Origin: Brachionus plicatilis
Lineage: Eukaryota > Rotifera > Eurotatoria > Ploima > Brachionidae
NCBI GenBank assembly: GCA_010279815.1
Contig: QEOQ01000256.1
Coordinates: 553,973 to 617,972, forward strand
DNA: 64,000 nt
Direction: 5' to 3'
Shown here: in pieces, positions 22,928 to 36,000 of the stretch
How positions within the stretch are numbered: position 1 is the first letter of the stretch
Layout of the letters: every line of letters starts with the position of its first letter
Made by a program: the position numbers and the translations under genes
The notes under the pieces: generated by a model
What the model was told of the DNA's origin: nothing
Database searches by the model: none
Seen by the model: the letters and a program-made list of their open reading frames with translations, nothing else

Positions 22928-23435
22928 TGTTTTTTATTGCACCTAAAAAGGTCATAAAATTTCACAATGTAAGCTGAATAACAAAAACAATAACTCTAAA
23001 CAGTATCGTAATACAAGAAGGGTTAATATGGTTAAGGAAGTAAAAAATGATTCAGACAATCTGAAAGAAAAGCCAGAATATGTGTACACATTAGATACAG
23101 GGAACTTTTTATATATGTCACCAACTAAAGATGATATCACACTAACTATGGCACTTGATAGCGGATGTACAACTTCAATATTAAGCAAAAATTTTGTGGA
23201 AAGAAATAAAATAACCGTAACGGAGTCTGATATTAGAATTAAAACGGCAAATAATAATATTGTTAAAGTAAATGGTAAAACACAAGCATAAAAATTAAAT
23301 ATCGAAAGTCATGTATGCGACATCGAATTCTTAGCAATCGATCATAAAGACAGTGATGGTCTGCTAGGTCTTGATTGTTTATGCGTACAGGAGCTAGTCT
23401 TAACCCAAGTGAAAGTATTTGTTAGGATGGAATAA
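22928..23435 (+). pseudogene. LTR retrotransposon gag zinc knuckle plus aspartic protease remnant
   Basis: In one frame from about 22930: a CCHC zinc knuckle (C-FY-C-xxx-GH-KISQ-C, with one stop inside), then an Asn/Lys linker, then a retroviral-type aspartic protease with the active-site ALDSGCTTSILS (about 23150-23185), and, after a stop at 23291, the second conserved motif GLLGLD (about 23362). The zinc knuckle starts only about 25 bp after the primer-binding site, so most of gag is deleted; reverse transcriptase and integrase are absent. A dead, truncated copy. Confidence 0.75.
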
Positions 23436-23460
23436 TAATCTTACTCAAATTTAATGGGTG

Positions 23461-24505
23461 AGGTAGATAAAAAAATAAAAAATTTGTATTAAAGAGAAAA
23501 AAAATGTATTTTTAATTCTACAAGTTTAGCTCATAGAATGAGAGAAAAAAAATTAGAAGAAATAATTTAAATAGTAAAATGTGACAAAATTTAGACTGGG
23601 TCTAGTTCAAGAATTGTTTATCAAAATTGTTTAAAACCCCCAGTTTGAAAAATTTATAAGTTTTTTTACAAAAGTTAATTTTAATTTAATATTTCAATTA
23701 ATAAACATAAAAATAATAATATAAAAAACCTGCAAATTTAAGTGAAAAAGTTAATTTGTCTATTTGCACATTACATTCATGCAAATCATATAATAAAATT
23801 GATCATATATATTCAAGGTTAATCAACAGGCTAGTGCCCATGCCTCATGAGACTGATTAACACTTCGTTTATTTAATTATCATTCTTCATTTACTTTTTT
23901 TCTATTTTGTTAATACAAGAATCACCAAAACGAGTCATTTTGACTCGTTATGATAATTAAAATATAAATCATATATTTTATGTTCAAATTTATTTAAATT
24001 ATTAAATTAATTGAATAAAAATAGTAAATTATTAAATTTTAGTCTTTTCTTAGGCCTTATAAAATATCCATGGTTAGTCACAGTTTTTAGAAAAATACTC
24101 TATTTCTTTTGTACAATATCGACACACTGCTTTTTACATTTTGAATAAAAAATTGTTGCTTTAAAATTACCACATAAACGAATATGATAAAAAAATTTTT
24201 TATTTGAATTTAGTTAATTTAGAAAGTTATTCTTATTTTTATGCTGAAAAAAAAATATTATGCTCAAATAAAAAAAATTGACTTGGATTTTAGCAGCTAA
24301 TAATCGAAAAAGAGCCATTTTGACTCGTTGGTGCTTTTAGTGTTAAATTAAAAATATTTAAAGAATTGAATCTTCAATTTATGTTTTTAATCTTTTTTAT
24401 AAAATTGATTATATTTTTTACTCTCATTAATTAAATCAAAATTTTGCTGTAAGTTTTTTTTCTTTATTTACTTTTTTTTCTTGTTGTATGTTACGTTGTA
24501 CCTGT
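23461..24505. mobile_element. MITE family with AGGTAGA..ACATAAAA ends, interrupted copy
   Basis: Left part (23461-23780: AGGTAGATAAAA.., CCCCCAGTTTGAAAAA.TTATAAGTTTTTT, GTCTATTTGCACA) and right part (24355-24505: AAAATTGATTATATTTTT..GTTGTACCT) match the compact copy 38649-39119 at both ends. The middle (about 23810-24320, with GACTCGTT words and CAAGGTTAATCAACAGGCTAGTG) is extra and probably a nested insertion. Confidence 0.55.
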
Positions 24506-25577
24506 CTCAAATTTAATTTAATCTTTTAGACAAGAAACTCTTCATTTTATTGCTTGCCAACAATTTCTATTCAAATCAATTCATTTTTTACATCTAAATA
24601 AAATGAAATAAAAAAAGTTGAAAAATTTTGATCAAAAATTCCATTTAAATTGATAAATGTTTAAATAAAAAAGAGGGAATCTTTAAAAATTAAAGATAAT
24701 ACAAAACTTTATTTCAATTCTTATTGGTAATATCAAAATAATTTTTAGTATTTTAACATAAGGCAACTATTTTTTCATTTATATTTTTTTACAAAATTTT
24801 ATTGAAATATTGAAAAATTAAAAGTAAATTAAAATTCATGCAAAAGATTAGCCCATTTTTAAAGATCAAACTTTGTTATCATTTCAGAAAAAAATTGTCA
24901 GAAAAAATTTTAAAGTTTTTTTTTTAATTCTCAGATGTCGAAATGAAAAATATTTAAGATATTTAAATTTGAGAATTTTAATGCCGTATCATTTCTCATG
25001 AATTAGACTTACTAATCTAAAAAGATTCAAAAAAAGCTAAAATATTAAATAAATGCTGTCAAAATAAATTAAAGATGGATGAGAAATCTCGAATTTAGAA
25101 TTTTATCACTCAAAAATCGAAGATCAGTTTTACAAAAAATTTCTCCGGTAATATGAGTTTTTAAAAATTGAGTCATGTTTAAAATTAAATCATTATAAAG
25201 TCATATATTAAAATTTTTTTGAAAAATCATGGTTCTATCTCATTTTGTGATGATCAAGTTCTCTTGGAATTTACTCAATTATTCTCATATTTATAGCCTA
25301 TCTCTGGGGCCCTATTTCAAGGCTCAGTTTTTGGATCTTTTTATATTATTTCACATTTAATTTGGATATATTATCAATAATTGTTTATCCTGGGGTACTC
25401 AAAAAGACTGCTGAAGCTAAATCGATACCTCTGTCTTTTATTTTATAAGTCATTCAGAAGTTCATCGATACCTAGCTATTGGTTTGAGGCTAATGCAACA
25501 CCTTTTTTTTAACCTAAAGATAAAAAGAATTTGTTAAATTTTTGAACATTAATATTATTAGCTACTGCCACTGAAAA
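24506..25577. other. AT-rich intergenic DNA
   Basis: No gene or repeat with clear ends recognised. Confidence 0.4.
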
Positions 25578-25925
25578 GGGCATTGTGAATTTTGGTACAA
25601 AAAAAAAAAAAAAACAAAATATAAAAAGTGCCAAAGCTAAAGTTCTGAAGAACCAAAACATGTTCTGTAAATTGTAGCAACTGATACATCCTTTGTACCA
25701 CCACTTAAAGTTGAATTGGATTTTTAATGCAACATGATATCCCAAATTCAAAATTTTCTGAGTTCTGCAGATTTATTGCAGAATTTTGCAGAATCAGTAT
25801 ATTGGTGGTACAAAGGATGCATCAGTTGCTACAATGTACAGAACATGTTTTGGTCCTTCAGAACTCAAGCTTTGGCACTTTTAATATTTTGTTTTTTGTT
25901 TTTTGTACCAAATTTCACAATTCAG
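25578..25925. mobile_element. MITE with GGGCATTGTGAATTTTGGTAC ends, copy 1
   Basis: Left end GGGCATTGTGAATTTTGGTAC; right end TTTTGTACCAAATTTCACAA. Inside, AACATGTTCTGTAAATTGTAG / CTACAATGTACAGAACATGTT and TGGTGGTACAAAGGATG are also inverted, so the whole 348 bp folds on itself. A second copy is at 48799-49143. Confidence 0.8.
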
Positions 25926-26141
25926 AAGACATTCATTTTAACGTCTATTTCAGTACGAAATTTTTTTCTTAGTTTTATGAAATTTGGTACAGAATATCAG
26001 AATTAGAATCTATAAAAGCTTATTACTTTTTTCTAAATGTTTTAAACTAGTTCTTTTAATGCAACATACTGCAACATTCATAGTTGCGTCAACTGTCGAA
26101 GTCTGCTAATGATGTGAAAAATCTCTTCAAATTCTCCGAGA

Positions 26142-26176
26142 TAGAATATCGTGAAATTTAATTTCACGATATTCTA
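26142..26176. repeat. 35-nt perfect palindrome
   Basis: 17-nt arms TAGAATATCGTGAAATT / AATTTCACGATATTCTA around a single T. Origin unknown. Confidence 0.8.
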
Positions 26177-26687
26177 AAAAAATATGCTTAAAAAAAGTTT
26201 TTTTAAGCACTATGAAACAAGCCAAAAATCGAAAGTATTTTATTCCTTTTAGCTAAATAAAATGATTTTCCTCTGCTAATTTTTACAAATATTTTGTACG
26301 AGTAAATATGGTTAAGTTCATATCAATGCATACTTCAATTACAAGTCATTTGTCTTCAAATCTTTCTTAAACTCATTTAATTATAATCTAATATCTGATG
26401 ATGTTACAATAAAAAAAAACAATTTAAAAATTGATTAACAATTAACTAATCTATAAACAATACAAACATTTTAAACAAATTTTGTAGTTTTTTGATTAAT
26501 TATCTTTAAAGAATTAATACTGAAATTATAAAGACCATTCTTTCAAGAATTTTTAAAGAAAAAACGTCTGGAAATCTTTAAAGAATCTTTAAAAAGTACT
26601 TAAAACTTTTTTGACTGCGGAGCTAATAATCCAAAAATTCAATTATACAATTAATAAAACTAGTATTAAATCTTAAAATAAGGAAAC

Positions 26688-27186
26688 AGTAACTAGATTT
26701 TACAAAGCTTTTGTTGGACCTCATTTAGAGTATGGACTACAAGTATAGAGTCCACATCTTAAGAAAGCTATAAAAGACTTAGAGCCAGTTCAAGAGAGCT
26801 ACCAAACTGGTTCTAGAATTTAAAAGATTTAATTGCAATGGCAAGTTGGCTGCACCGAATTCGACTACTTTAGAAACAAGAAGAATAAAAGGAGATTTGA
26901 TTGAAATGTTTAAAATTGTTAAAGGATTAGAAAAAATTGACTGGATTAATCCCTTAGTCTTCAAGAACTACCAAGAGAGGTTATATCGTCCGGCTTCTAG
27001 ACAACATGAACTTATATTAAACAAGCAATTGGCAAAAAATTGTGAACAAAGACTTAATTTTTTCAGTAATAGAGTAATGTAATGTAATGGTTGGAATCAA
27101 TTAGATGAAGATATCATAAACTCAAATACTGTTAATAAGTTTATTAACGATAACCCTGGCTTGAATAATCTTAGTAAAGGCTACTG
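26688..27186 (+). pseudogene. LINE reverse transcriptase C-terminal fragment
   Basis: Read in two frames: YKAFVGPHLEYGLQV-stop-SPHLKKAIKDLEPVQE, then after a frameshift near 26795 RATKLVLEF, then (from 26846) TTLETRRIKGDLIEMFKIVK and, further on, GWNQLDEDIINSNTVNKF. This is the order typical of the thumb and tail of CR1/Jockey-type reverse transcriptases (VRPHLEYGxQxWSP, TLExRRxRGDxIExxKI, WNxLPxxVxxxxxVxxF). At least one stop and one frameshift; dead fragment. Confidence 0.8.
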
Positions 27187-27193
27187 CTTCTTC

Positions 27194-27594
27194 ATATGGC
27201 AAGATTTTTGTTTCATGAATACATTTTTTACCTTAGATTTATATAGTATTTTTTAAAGTAAAAATTATATATTTTTTTTTGACATATAAATAATACTTTT
27301 AATATTTTCATTCACTTAATTTTTTTTTTCTACTAAAAATTATTTTCATTATTATTTTTTCATTGAACAAAATAAATCTAATTATTTAAAAATATATTCA
27401 AACTTTGTATTTTGATTATTAAAAGATTATCAATAAATGGATAATGATTAAAAAATTGAAAAAAAAAATTAAGTGAATTAAAATATTAAAAGTATTATTG
27501 ATATGCCAAAAAAAAATATATAAAATTTACTTTAAAAAATACTTTATAAATCTAAGGTAAAAAATGTATTCATGAAATAAAAATCTTGCCATAT
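27194..27594. mobile_element. Foldback MITE with ATATGGCAAGATTTTT ends
   Basis: Arms of about 135 bp (27194-27330 and 27457-27594) are inverted copies; outer ends ATATGGCAAGATTTTT and AAATCTTGCCATAT. Sits directly after the LINE fragment. Confidence 0.8.
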
Positions 27595-27929
27595 TATAAA
27601 CTCATTCATAAATTTTTATTTTATTTTTATTCATATTTTTAAGTCCTGTCATCAATTAAACATCGCCAGTAGGCGTCTTATGAAATTATAAAAAAAATAA
27701 AAAAAAAAATACTGCTAATGAATTTAAAAATAAAATTGATAAAACGAATTTTAACAATCTATTATGATGAGACTGATCCCTCATTTCATGGGCCTAGCTC
27801 ATCATTGCGTTTTTTATTATTTTTATTAAAAAATATTATTTTTTATAATACCTCCTTCATAACGAGTTTAATATTTATTGGAAACTTTTAATTTTACCAT
27901 GCAGCAAAATTAGCATCTTCAATGTCATA

Positions 27930-28125
27930 AGATACAAAAATAAGATACCAGAGTCGTCTAATAACTCGGCTAATAACAAATCTCATTATGAGGAGACACG
28001 ACTCAATTATTTAAGATTGTAAACAGCATAAATAAATTTTAAAAAAAGGTATAAAAAAATTGTTTAAATTCAATTGACAGCTTACTTTTTTAGATTTTGT
28101 AATGAAAATGCAAAAAGGCAACAAA
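27930..28125. repeat. Dispersed repeat, copy 1 (AGTCGTCTAATAACTCGGCT family)
   Basis: About 195 bp containing GTCGTCTAATAACTCGGCT, CATTATGAGGAGACACGACT, ATTCAATTGACAGCT and GCAAAAAGGCAACAAAG, in the same order as 37205-37400. No ORF. Transposon remnant of unknown class. Confidence 0.6.
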
Positions 28126-29429
28126 GAGATACCCTGTAGAATGATAGAAGACATCATTTATGGAAAGCTATTCCAAAATAACCTGTAAATCCATCTTTAA
28201 TTAGTTTTTGATAGTTAGATTTGTTTGTAGTTTAGTGGACTTAGTCATCAAAACTTATCAATACTTAAATTTGAATATTTATTTAAAAACATAATTTACT
28301 AATTCAATTTTAGATCTCAATAAAATAAATTGTAAAAATAAAAGTATTACTATAAACTTGTCAAATTTAATCATTTTAACTCTTTATTTTTTATTATTTA
28401 GCACGAAATTTTTTCGTTTAGGCTAGTACATTTTTAATGAAAAATTTCACCTGTCTTGTTTAATTATGTTCCGGTGAATAAAAAAATAAACAAAATAATT
28501 TGAAAAAATTTAATTTTGTAAACCCTGGGATTATATTTAAATCAATGTATAAAGCACTTAACATTAAAGAGAAGTTATATTAAACAAAAATTTTATTTGT
28601 GATTTTTGTGAAGCAGACACTTAAATAGTTTAAATTATCTCAACATCTGGTTCAATAATAAAATAATTTGTTCCTTCCGGCTAAATACTATTTAAGGAAA
28701 GATTAATTGCCCATAAAACATGAATTCAGCACGAGTGCTGAAAAGCTCCCTAGCTTTATGAAAATTAAAGGTTCTCGAGTCCTCCTCATTTAAAACATTG
28801 AAACTGATACATTTTCAATAGTTTTAAAACAATTTCCTTTTAAGGATAATTAAAAGAAACATTTGTATATTTTTCAATTTTAAATTTTTGTTTTGTTCTT
28901 TGCTCCAAAATTAACAATGGTTTTTTTGAGCAAAATTTGCTTTATCGGAATGTACTTTTGAATATTTTTATCTAATTATTTTATCGAATTTTTATTACAT
29001 GATTTAAATCTGTCTTTTAATCAATTTTGAAAAGGAATTGAAAATAAAAGTAATCTGAATTTTGTAAAATTTTGTGACATATTCCCAAAATAAAATTTAA
29101 ATTCTAATTTGTTTTATTATAAAATATTATGTTCTCTATTTCTATTTTTTTTTCTATTTAATTTAATAAATGAATTTAATAGACCCTGCAAATGGGTTTG
29201 AGATTAGACTCTTCGACTGAATTGAAACATAAAAGTATTTAAACATTTTCTCGATTTCTTGATCATTTTGAGTTAGTGCGCTTGAATTAAATTTTAAAAT
29301 AGCAAACTAATTCAGCAAATTTTTTAATTTTTTTTTGGCTAAATTTTTTTGTCAACTACCCTATACATTTATACATTTATTTATTCTTACTGCTAATTTT
29401 ATCAAGCTTCCTATTGACCGAATTTGGCG
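28126..29429. other. AT-rich intergenic DNA
   Basis: Nothing recognised; no coding-type composition. Confidence 0.4.
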
Positions 29430-30792
29430 AAATTTTGTACAAATATTTGATAGACTTTAACAATTTAGAAAATTAAAAAATCTAGTCTGCCTCATTGTTT
29501 AATAAAAGAAAAAGGTACACAATACACCTTTACTTATAAATCAAACATCTCCTCTAATTTTTATCATGAAAATTAAAAATTTTTTTTAATACTTTATATA
29601 AAAGAGCAATATAAAACGAAGTTGTTTGAAAAAATTACTAAAATTTAAATTTTTTTAATTAATTAAAAAAATAAGTACCTTTTTACTTTAACTCATAACT
29701 GCCGAAAGAAAGGTCTAATTTTAATAAAAAATATTTTTTAATTAATTTTTTTAATGAATCCTGCGTTTATGTTCAAAAAAACTTAAAAATTGTGTATTCT
29801 CACTTCGTAATAGATTAAGCCCTAAAAAAGTACTTAACTAAATTAAGTAAGAAACCAATTAATTAATTATAAAGTTTACTTTAAAAAAATATATAATACA
29901 ATATTTATGTTCAATTTGTATTTGAATTTCACAATACCTTTGAGTTTATCCAAATGGGAGAACATGGGTAATTATTAGATGCGCTGGTACAAATTGAGCT
30001 AAAGATACAGGTGGCAAGTGCATTAAATTTAAGGGAACTAATAAATGATAATTTTGAGTAAAAATAGAGTTGTTCGAATTAGAAGAATTTGAGTACTTTG
30101 AGTATGCCAGACATGTGGAAATTCCATTTTAAATTTAACATTTAATGAATACATTATGATTTAACTTGTTTAAATTTTCTACTTTTCTTAATCTAGAACT
30201 AAAGCGTTTCACAGCTTCTAATTTCTTATTTTTTTTGACTTTTCTTTACGGAAACTTCTATTTATTCGTTAAATTCGTCCAAGTTTGAGTATCTTTTGTT
30301 ACTCTTCCTTTACAAATGGCATTCTTTTGGTAAAAATTGCGAGTGTCAAGACCCTGCAGCCCATTTTTATTTTGAAAAAAAGTAAAATTGGATAAACTAA
30401 AAGTTCTTTGAAAACCTGTTTTATCAATGAATTAAATCTAAAAGTTTCAAATGAATTAGACCTTTCTTTCGGCAAATATGAGTAAAAGTAAAAAGATACT
30501 TTATTTTTTTAATTAATTAAAAAAAATTTAAATTTTAGTCAATTTTTCAAACAACTTTTGAACGCTAAGAATTAAAAAAAAATTAAGAGCTCATTTTAAT
30601 CGTTTTGTATTGCTCTTTTATATAAAGTATTAAATAAAATTTTTAATTTTCATGATAAAAATTAGAGGAGATGTTTGATTTATAAGTAAAGGTGTACTAT
30701 GTACCTTTTTCTTTTATTAAACAATGAGACTAGATTTTTTAATTTTCTAAATTGTTAAAGTCTATTAAATATTTGTAAAAAATTTGGCATAA
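29430..30792. mobile_element. Foldback transposon with ~300-bp inverted arms
   Basis: Arm 29430-29730 (TTTTGTACAAATATTTGATAGAC..AAAAGGTACACAATACACCTTTAC..CGAAAGAAAGGTCTAATTTT) is the inverse of 30455-30792. Between them are about 725 bp without a gene, containing at 29900-29937 a stray right end of the TATTGTGAAATTCAAAT family. Related to the element spanning 55820-57550. Confidence 0.75.
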
Positions 30793-31094
30793 ATACATTA
30801 AAATATATATTCATTTTTTCTGAAGCCTAAAATCTCTAAATTACAAACTTTAGATGATTCATGATCGCTTGAGGGTATTAAAACTTTATTTTCTGAATTT
30901 TTGCACTCTTTTCTTCAAAATTAATATTTTTTGCCATCATCTTTTTATTCATACTCATAAAATAATTTAAAAAAATAGAAAATTTATTATAGAAACTTAA
31001 AAAATATTTTCGCAATTTTCAAAGTTTTAATTCGGCTCATAAAAAAAAGGTAAATGCAAAAAAAAAAAAAAATTTATCTTATATTTTGAAAGCA

Positions 31095-31440
31095 ATCTTA
31101 TTTTTTGACAGACAAAGGGGTTATCTTTGGACCATTTTGGAATACATTCCACAGCCTTATGGTTTCGTCCGCACTCAAACTTGCCAATATTTCATCCTTA
31201 TTCAAAGCAGCATTTATCACCCGATCGCAATGATCATTTATTTCCGCTAGTTTATCCATACAAGGATACTTACAAATCACCATATCATCAAAATCCGTAT
31301 ATAAAATTTCCCTATGCTGCTTTGACCAAACTATGCTGCCCACTTGGCTTTGGACTTGCAGAGTTTTAATTTTTTTTAAACAATAGACATTCCAGAAATT
31401 TATTTTTTTGTCACAAAAACCACCTCCAGTGGCCAGTTTA
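31095..31440 (-). pseudogene. Cdc20/Cdh1-like WD40 C-terminal fragment
   Basis: Minus-strand frame reads HKLATGGGFCDKKINFWNVY, VGSIVWSKQHREILYTDF, ICKYPCMDKLAEINDHCDRV and LASLSADETIRLWNVF, followed by a stop. This is the order of the last three WD40 repeats of the anaphase-promoting-complex activators Cdc20/Fizzy and Cdh1/Fzr (LATGGGxxDxxIxFWN, WSxxxxELxxxxG, KYPxxxxxAxLxGHxxRVL, SADETLRFWNVF). Only the C-terminal third is present, the upstream 30-40 codons belong to a repeat shared with 57564-57614, and composition is AT-rich, unlike the real exons here. Best explained as a captured or retro-copied gene fragment; a single terminal exon of a true gene is less likely. Confidence 0.65.
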
Positions 31441-31689
31441 TGGGAACATATTTTTTCATTTGTCAAAATTTTGAACATTCTTCTATGAACACCCGTTTGA
31501 TGAATTGACAAAACAACAGATCAAAAACTATTATTTCAACATACTCAATTTATCTTCGACTTCATTTGATTCTTATTTAAAAAAGATAACCACAGCTAGG
31601 AAAATTGAAATCGATAAAAATGAGTAGCTTAGAAGCAGTTTTACTTGAAAATTCTAGCTAAAAACCTTCTTTTGTAAACATTTAATAGC

Positions 31690-32035
31690 GGTTTCCAGTA
31701 GGCTACCAATAGGTCAAAAACGTAAAAGGAGTCAACCATCAAAAACCAGTCCTGCATTACAACGTCAGCCAAGTGAAAATAGTGAGAATTTTACAGTGAA
31801 TCAAGATGCAATTATACCAAATCCAAAACCAGCAACTATTGAACCTATTTCTCAGAATGAAAATGCGATGAACACAATTCAACCTAATCAAGCTTTTCAC
31901 ACAATTCCAGTAATGGTTAATATAAATAAAATTTGTCAACCAGCAAAAAAAAAAGAAGAAGACCAAAAAAAATTAAATTTTTTTGACATTTTATGCTTCA
32001 CATTTGGTTTTTTGTTTTCTGCTGGCACAGAATAA
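31690..32035 (+). pseudogene. FLYWCH/MULE-type transposase tail fragment
   Basis: Plus-strand frame reads SRLPIGQKRKRSQPSKTSPALQRQPSE then an Asn/Pro-rich stretch NQDAIIPNPKPATIEPIS and ends in LNFFDILCFTFGF. The basic motif followed by KTSPALQRQ corresponds to the KRGAPEKNKPALIIQ tail seen at 61119-61490. No catalytic domain remains. Confidence 0.45.
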
Positions 32036-32895
32036 TTATTCTGAACAAAAAAAATTTAGCTGATGAAAATAAATACTTCTCTTTATTTTCAAATATAAGA
32101 TTGTATTTTGAAAGAAGAACCTTTCTTGGCTGGACTTAGCCTGAAGAAAAATATTGACATGGTGACTAAATTTCCATATTAATCATGGTAATAATAGGGT
32201 TGAGCTAATCCATTTTTTTATTGCCTCAAATAAATTAAAAAGTCCTGCGAATTGTACAAGACGAGGTCAATTCTCTGTTGGGAGACAACTTGTCAGAAAT
32301 TTTGGAATCCTATTGTACAAATCAACTTAACTGGAACGTACTAGAGGTAGAAAATCAGGGAATTAAAAAAACCTTTCAAAACACAACTGCTAAATTATTC
32401 GTCTTTATTTGATCAAAATTAATAATTAATAATACTTCTTAAATTGTTTCTAAAATTAAGGTTGTTAATTAAAAGAGAACTTATAACTAATCGGAAAACT
32501 TATAATTATGAAGATTCAAAATGTTTTTTTTTATTTGAAATATTTTCAAATAAAGCAATTCTATTTTTGTTTAAAAAAATCCAAATCTTACATTGAAAAT
32601 CAATAAAAAGAGACGACTTGTGAGAAATTGTGGAGCCCGCTACAACTTTTTAACTAGTCTTATTAATTGCAACGCTAGAGGTAGAGACTCGAAGAATTAA
32701 AAATACAAATACTTTTAAAAATAGAATATACAATTTACTTAGTTTTGTTTGAATAATCAATGTTGGACAAACAAAGGGGTTGTGAAGTTTTTTTCAATTA
32801 AGAAAAACTTGAATAATATTTTTACTTTTTGGAATTATTTAGTTCTGTAAAATGCTTTATGTTAAATCGACTTTGCTTAATCCGAAAATAATATG

Positions 32896-33014
32896 CAGAA
32901 TTGGTCAAAAGCCAAAGTCTGACTTTGACTTTAAAATTGAAGATTTAGTTTTCAATTGCGACCAGAATTTTGTAAAAAAATAACTAAGATGACTATAACT
33001 TTTGACCAACTCTG
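32896..33014. mobile_element. hAT-type MITE, diverged copy
   Basis: Ends CAGAATTGGTCAAAAG and CTTTTGACCAACTCTG; flanking words ATAATATG and ATAATGTC agree at six of eight positions, as expected for an old duplication. Confidence 0.55.
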
Positions 33015-36000
33015 ATAATGTCTGCAAAACTATGCAGAATAATTTAACAGTAGATTAGAATGCTTTATGATGGTGTGCAAAATTCAGAGTTTTTTGTTTT
33101 TTGAGATTTTCAAGCAAATATTTTCTTGAAAATCTCAGATTTTAATCTAATTTTTATTTTTCAGACTAATAATTATAAAAAGAAATAATAAAAAAATAAA
33201 ACTTTATTTCAAAAGCTTAAAATTAAATATTTTACAGAACTAAATTACCTTTTCTTTTTTTCAGTTTCAAGGTTAATCAACAGGCTAGTGTCCCTGTCCA
33301 TAAAAAACTGATACATTTTTAATAAAAAGAATAAAATTAAAATTTAGTTAAATTGTGTATAAAAAATAGCAAAAAAAAATTTAGTTGAAAAAATTTAACA
33401 TATTAATGTTTAAATTTAAATTTTTAAATTTTTTACAAAATCTGTAAAAATGAAGTTAATATTAAATGTAGAAAATTTCAACATTGATCTGTTGATAACA
33501 AAGCTATTAATTAATCTCGAATAAAAATATCCAAATGTTTTTCTCCTTTAAATTTTTTTGACATTGGTTCGATTACATTAGCACTGTTCTTAAAATTTCT
33601 TGAGTCATTTAATCTTATAATAAACTTTATTGCAGAGATATATATATATATAAATGAGGTTGAATATTCTAACAATTTATTTAACTTATCATTTGTTCTT
33701 GATTATTTTAAAACTTGTTTATTTTCAAATGGATTAAAAATTACCAATTTTTCACATATTTATAAAGTAAACACAAAAAAAATAAAAAATTTATTATATT
33801 TATACTAACTTTTATTCTCGTTATCAGAAAAATCTTTTATTCGGCTTCTTTTATCATATTAAAGAATAGCTGATTAAAATTGAGCGTTCAAAAATGACCA
33901 GAAAACTCAATTTAATAAAAAACTCATTGAAATTTTGACAATTTTATTTGCTCAAATATTCTAAAAAAGTATTTATATTAAATTTTATAGTATCTGGGAT
34001 AATGATTCATTGAAAGCGTGAGTAAAATGTATATTTTAAATCTATTTTTAGTAGAAAAATATTGTTTTTACATCTATAATTTTTTTTATTAATTTTTTTG
34101 TTTTAATTTAATAAATTCAGACGAAAATATCTTGAAAAAAAGCTTTATATGATATCTTGTTCTTAATCAAATACTTATTTTGAAAAAGAAAAAAATAATA
34201 TAATTTTTTTAATATCAACCTATGCTAGATCTAAAAATAATTTAGAAACTTTTTTCCTAGATTTTTTTAAAAATCAATATCCTTAATTAAATTTAATAAT
34301 AGTATTTTAATAGTGATTTTGATACGTTTATAACATTTTTTAGCCAAAAATTATCTTTTATTTTAAAAAAGTATTCCAAGGGTATTTTTATAAATTTTCC
34401 ACTAGAGATCAAAAGAAAATAACAATTTTGCTTATAAGTCAAAATTAGCCCAGTCGACTTTCATCTTTAATATCTCCTAAATATTTAAAGTGACACCCAC
34501 GCAATAGAGAACTTCAAAAAGTTCAACAAAACTACTTTGGTTGCTCGTACTTCATGAAAAACATCGGTGAATTTTCTCCGGATCTCAAATCCTTCATCTA
34601 AAAAACTTACTGCTTATTTCAATTTACCTGAGGCTAAGTTACCTAGAAAACCTAGCTCTCAATTTTGGGACTAAAGCCTCTCTTAATCTTCCACAAAACT
34701 ACCTTATCAGACAAATGTTTAAACTTCGATTAATATGTCACATGTCCAGAGTGGTCAAAGTCTTGAAGATATTTAACTTTGAAGAACTTTATTAAGGAAA
34801 CAACAATAAACTTTATTAAGGAAACAACAAAAAACTTTAAAAAAAATATTTTAGAAATTTAGTTGTCATTTGTTAAAATTAGTTATAATTACAAAAATTG
34901 TTATAATAAATTTTAATAAAAAAAAATTTGAAAATTGTAAAAATGAATATGTTATTTTTTTTATGAGTGCGGGACATATGCAATTATTAGCCACCGGGTC
35001 CTTCCATATTTTTTACGTCAAAATAAAATTTTACTTTTTCAAATAATTCAAAATTTAGTAAACTTTATGTTTATTTAAGAATATTATGTTATCATTTAGA
35101 ATATAATGTCATCATGTTTGATAACAAAATATGTTATCAGCTGTTTTATTTATTTATTTATTTAATTCAATTAAAAAAATAAATAAATCAAAATAAATCC
35201 TAGTTTAGTTAAATAAACCTGTAAAAATTTGAGTTTTACAGCAAAATTTTTCTAAGAGTAAATTATTTTCTACTTTAATCCTTTAAAATAATTAACATCG
35301 AGATTAATTCTGATTTCTATCTTTTATCGATTATGATCTATTTTTCATTTTTCAGACTCGAAGTCAAATAATTATTAATAAGAATATTTAAAAAAATAAA
35401 ACCTTATTTTAAATTTTGATAAAAATTAGTCTTGTTTTAACGATTTTTTTCTCTTTATACCTTTTTTAATTAAAAAAAACTAAACAATTTCTGTAGAAGT
35501 AAAAAAATAAATATCACTCAATTTTATTTTCCTATGCACAAAGATACCTTCAGTTTAGTTAGTATAACTTAAAATTCTTATAAATGATTATATTGATAAT
35601 AATACCCTAATTTTGTGACCTACGAGCACTAAATGGAGTCACAGCCGAGGGTCTCTAAGGACAATTTATGAGATTTGGGCAAGTTTTTTTTTAAAAGATT
35701 GGAATTTAAAATTTAACATATATATCTCTAAGGTATAGGGAATAATAATTCGAAAAAAAGAATGGGTCACTTATTGTTTAAATAAGAATGGTTAAATTTA
35801 TTTTTTAAAATTTCGCAAAAATTTGTTTTAATATAAAAATTTAAGAAATGCTCATTTTCTCTTCTTTTATCGCTCTCTTAAATAACAATGAATAATCTTT
35901 TTTTCTCACAAAAAATTCAGAAAGATTTTTTTAAAAAATGTAATTTTCTAGTTTTAAAAAATATTTTCATCTCATTTTTAGTTATAATCAAATGTGTATA

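Noticed and set aside
23028..23291. Independent cellular aspartic protease gene
   Set aside because: The frame continues upstream into a zinc knuckle next to an LTR and primer-binding site, so it is retrotransposon pol/gag debris.
25509..26006. Overlapping ORFs on both strands with CISCYN..QNMFW words
   Set aside because: By-products of the self-complementary MITE 25578-25925.
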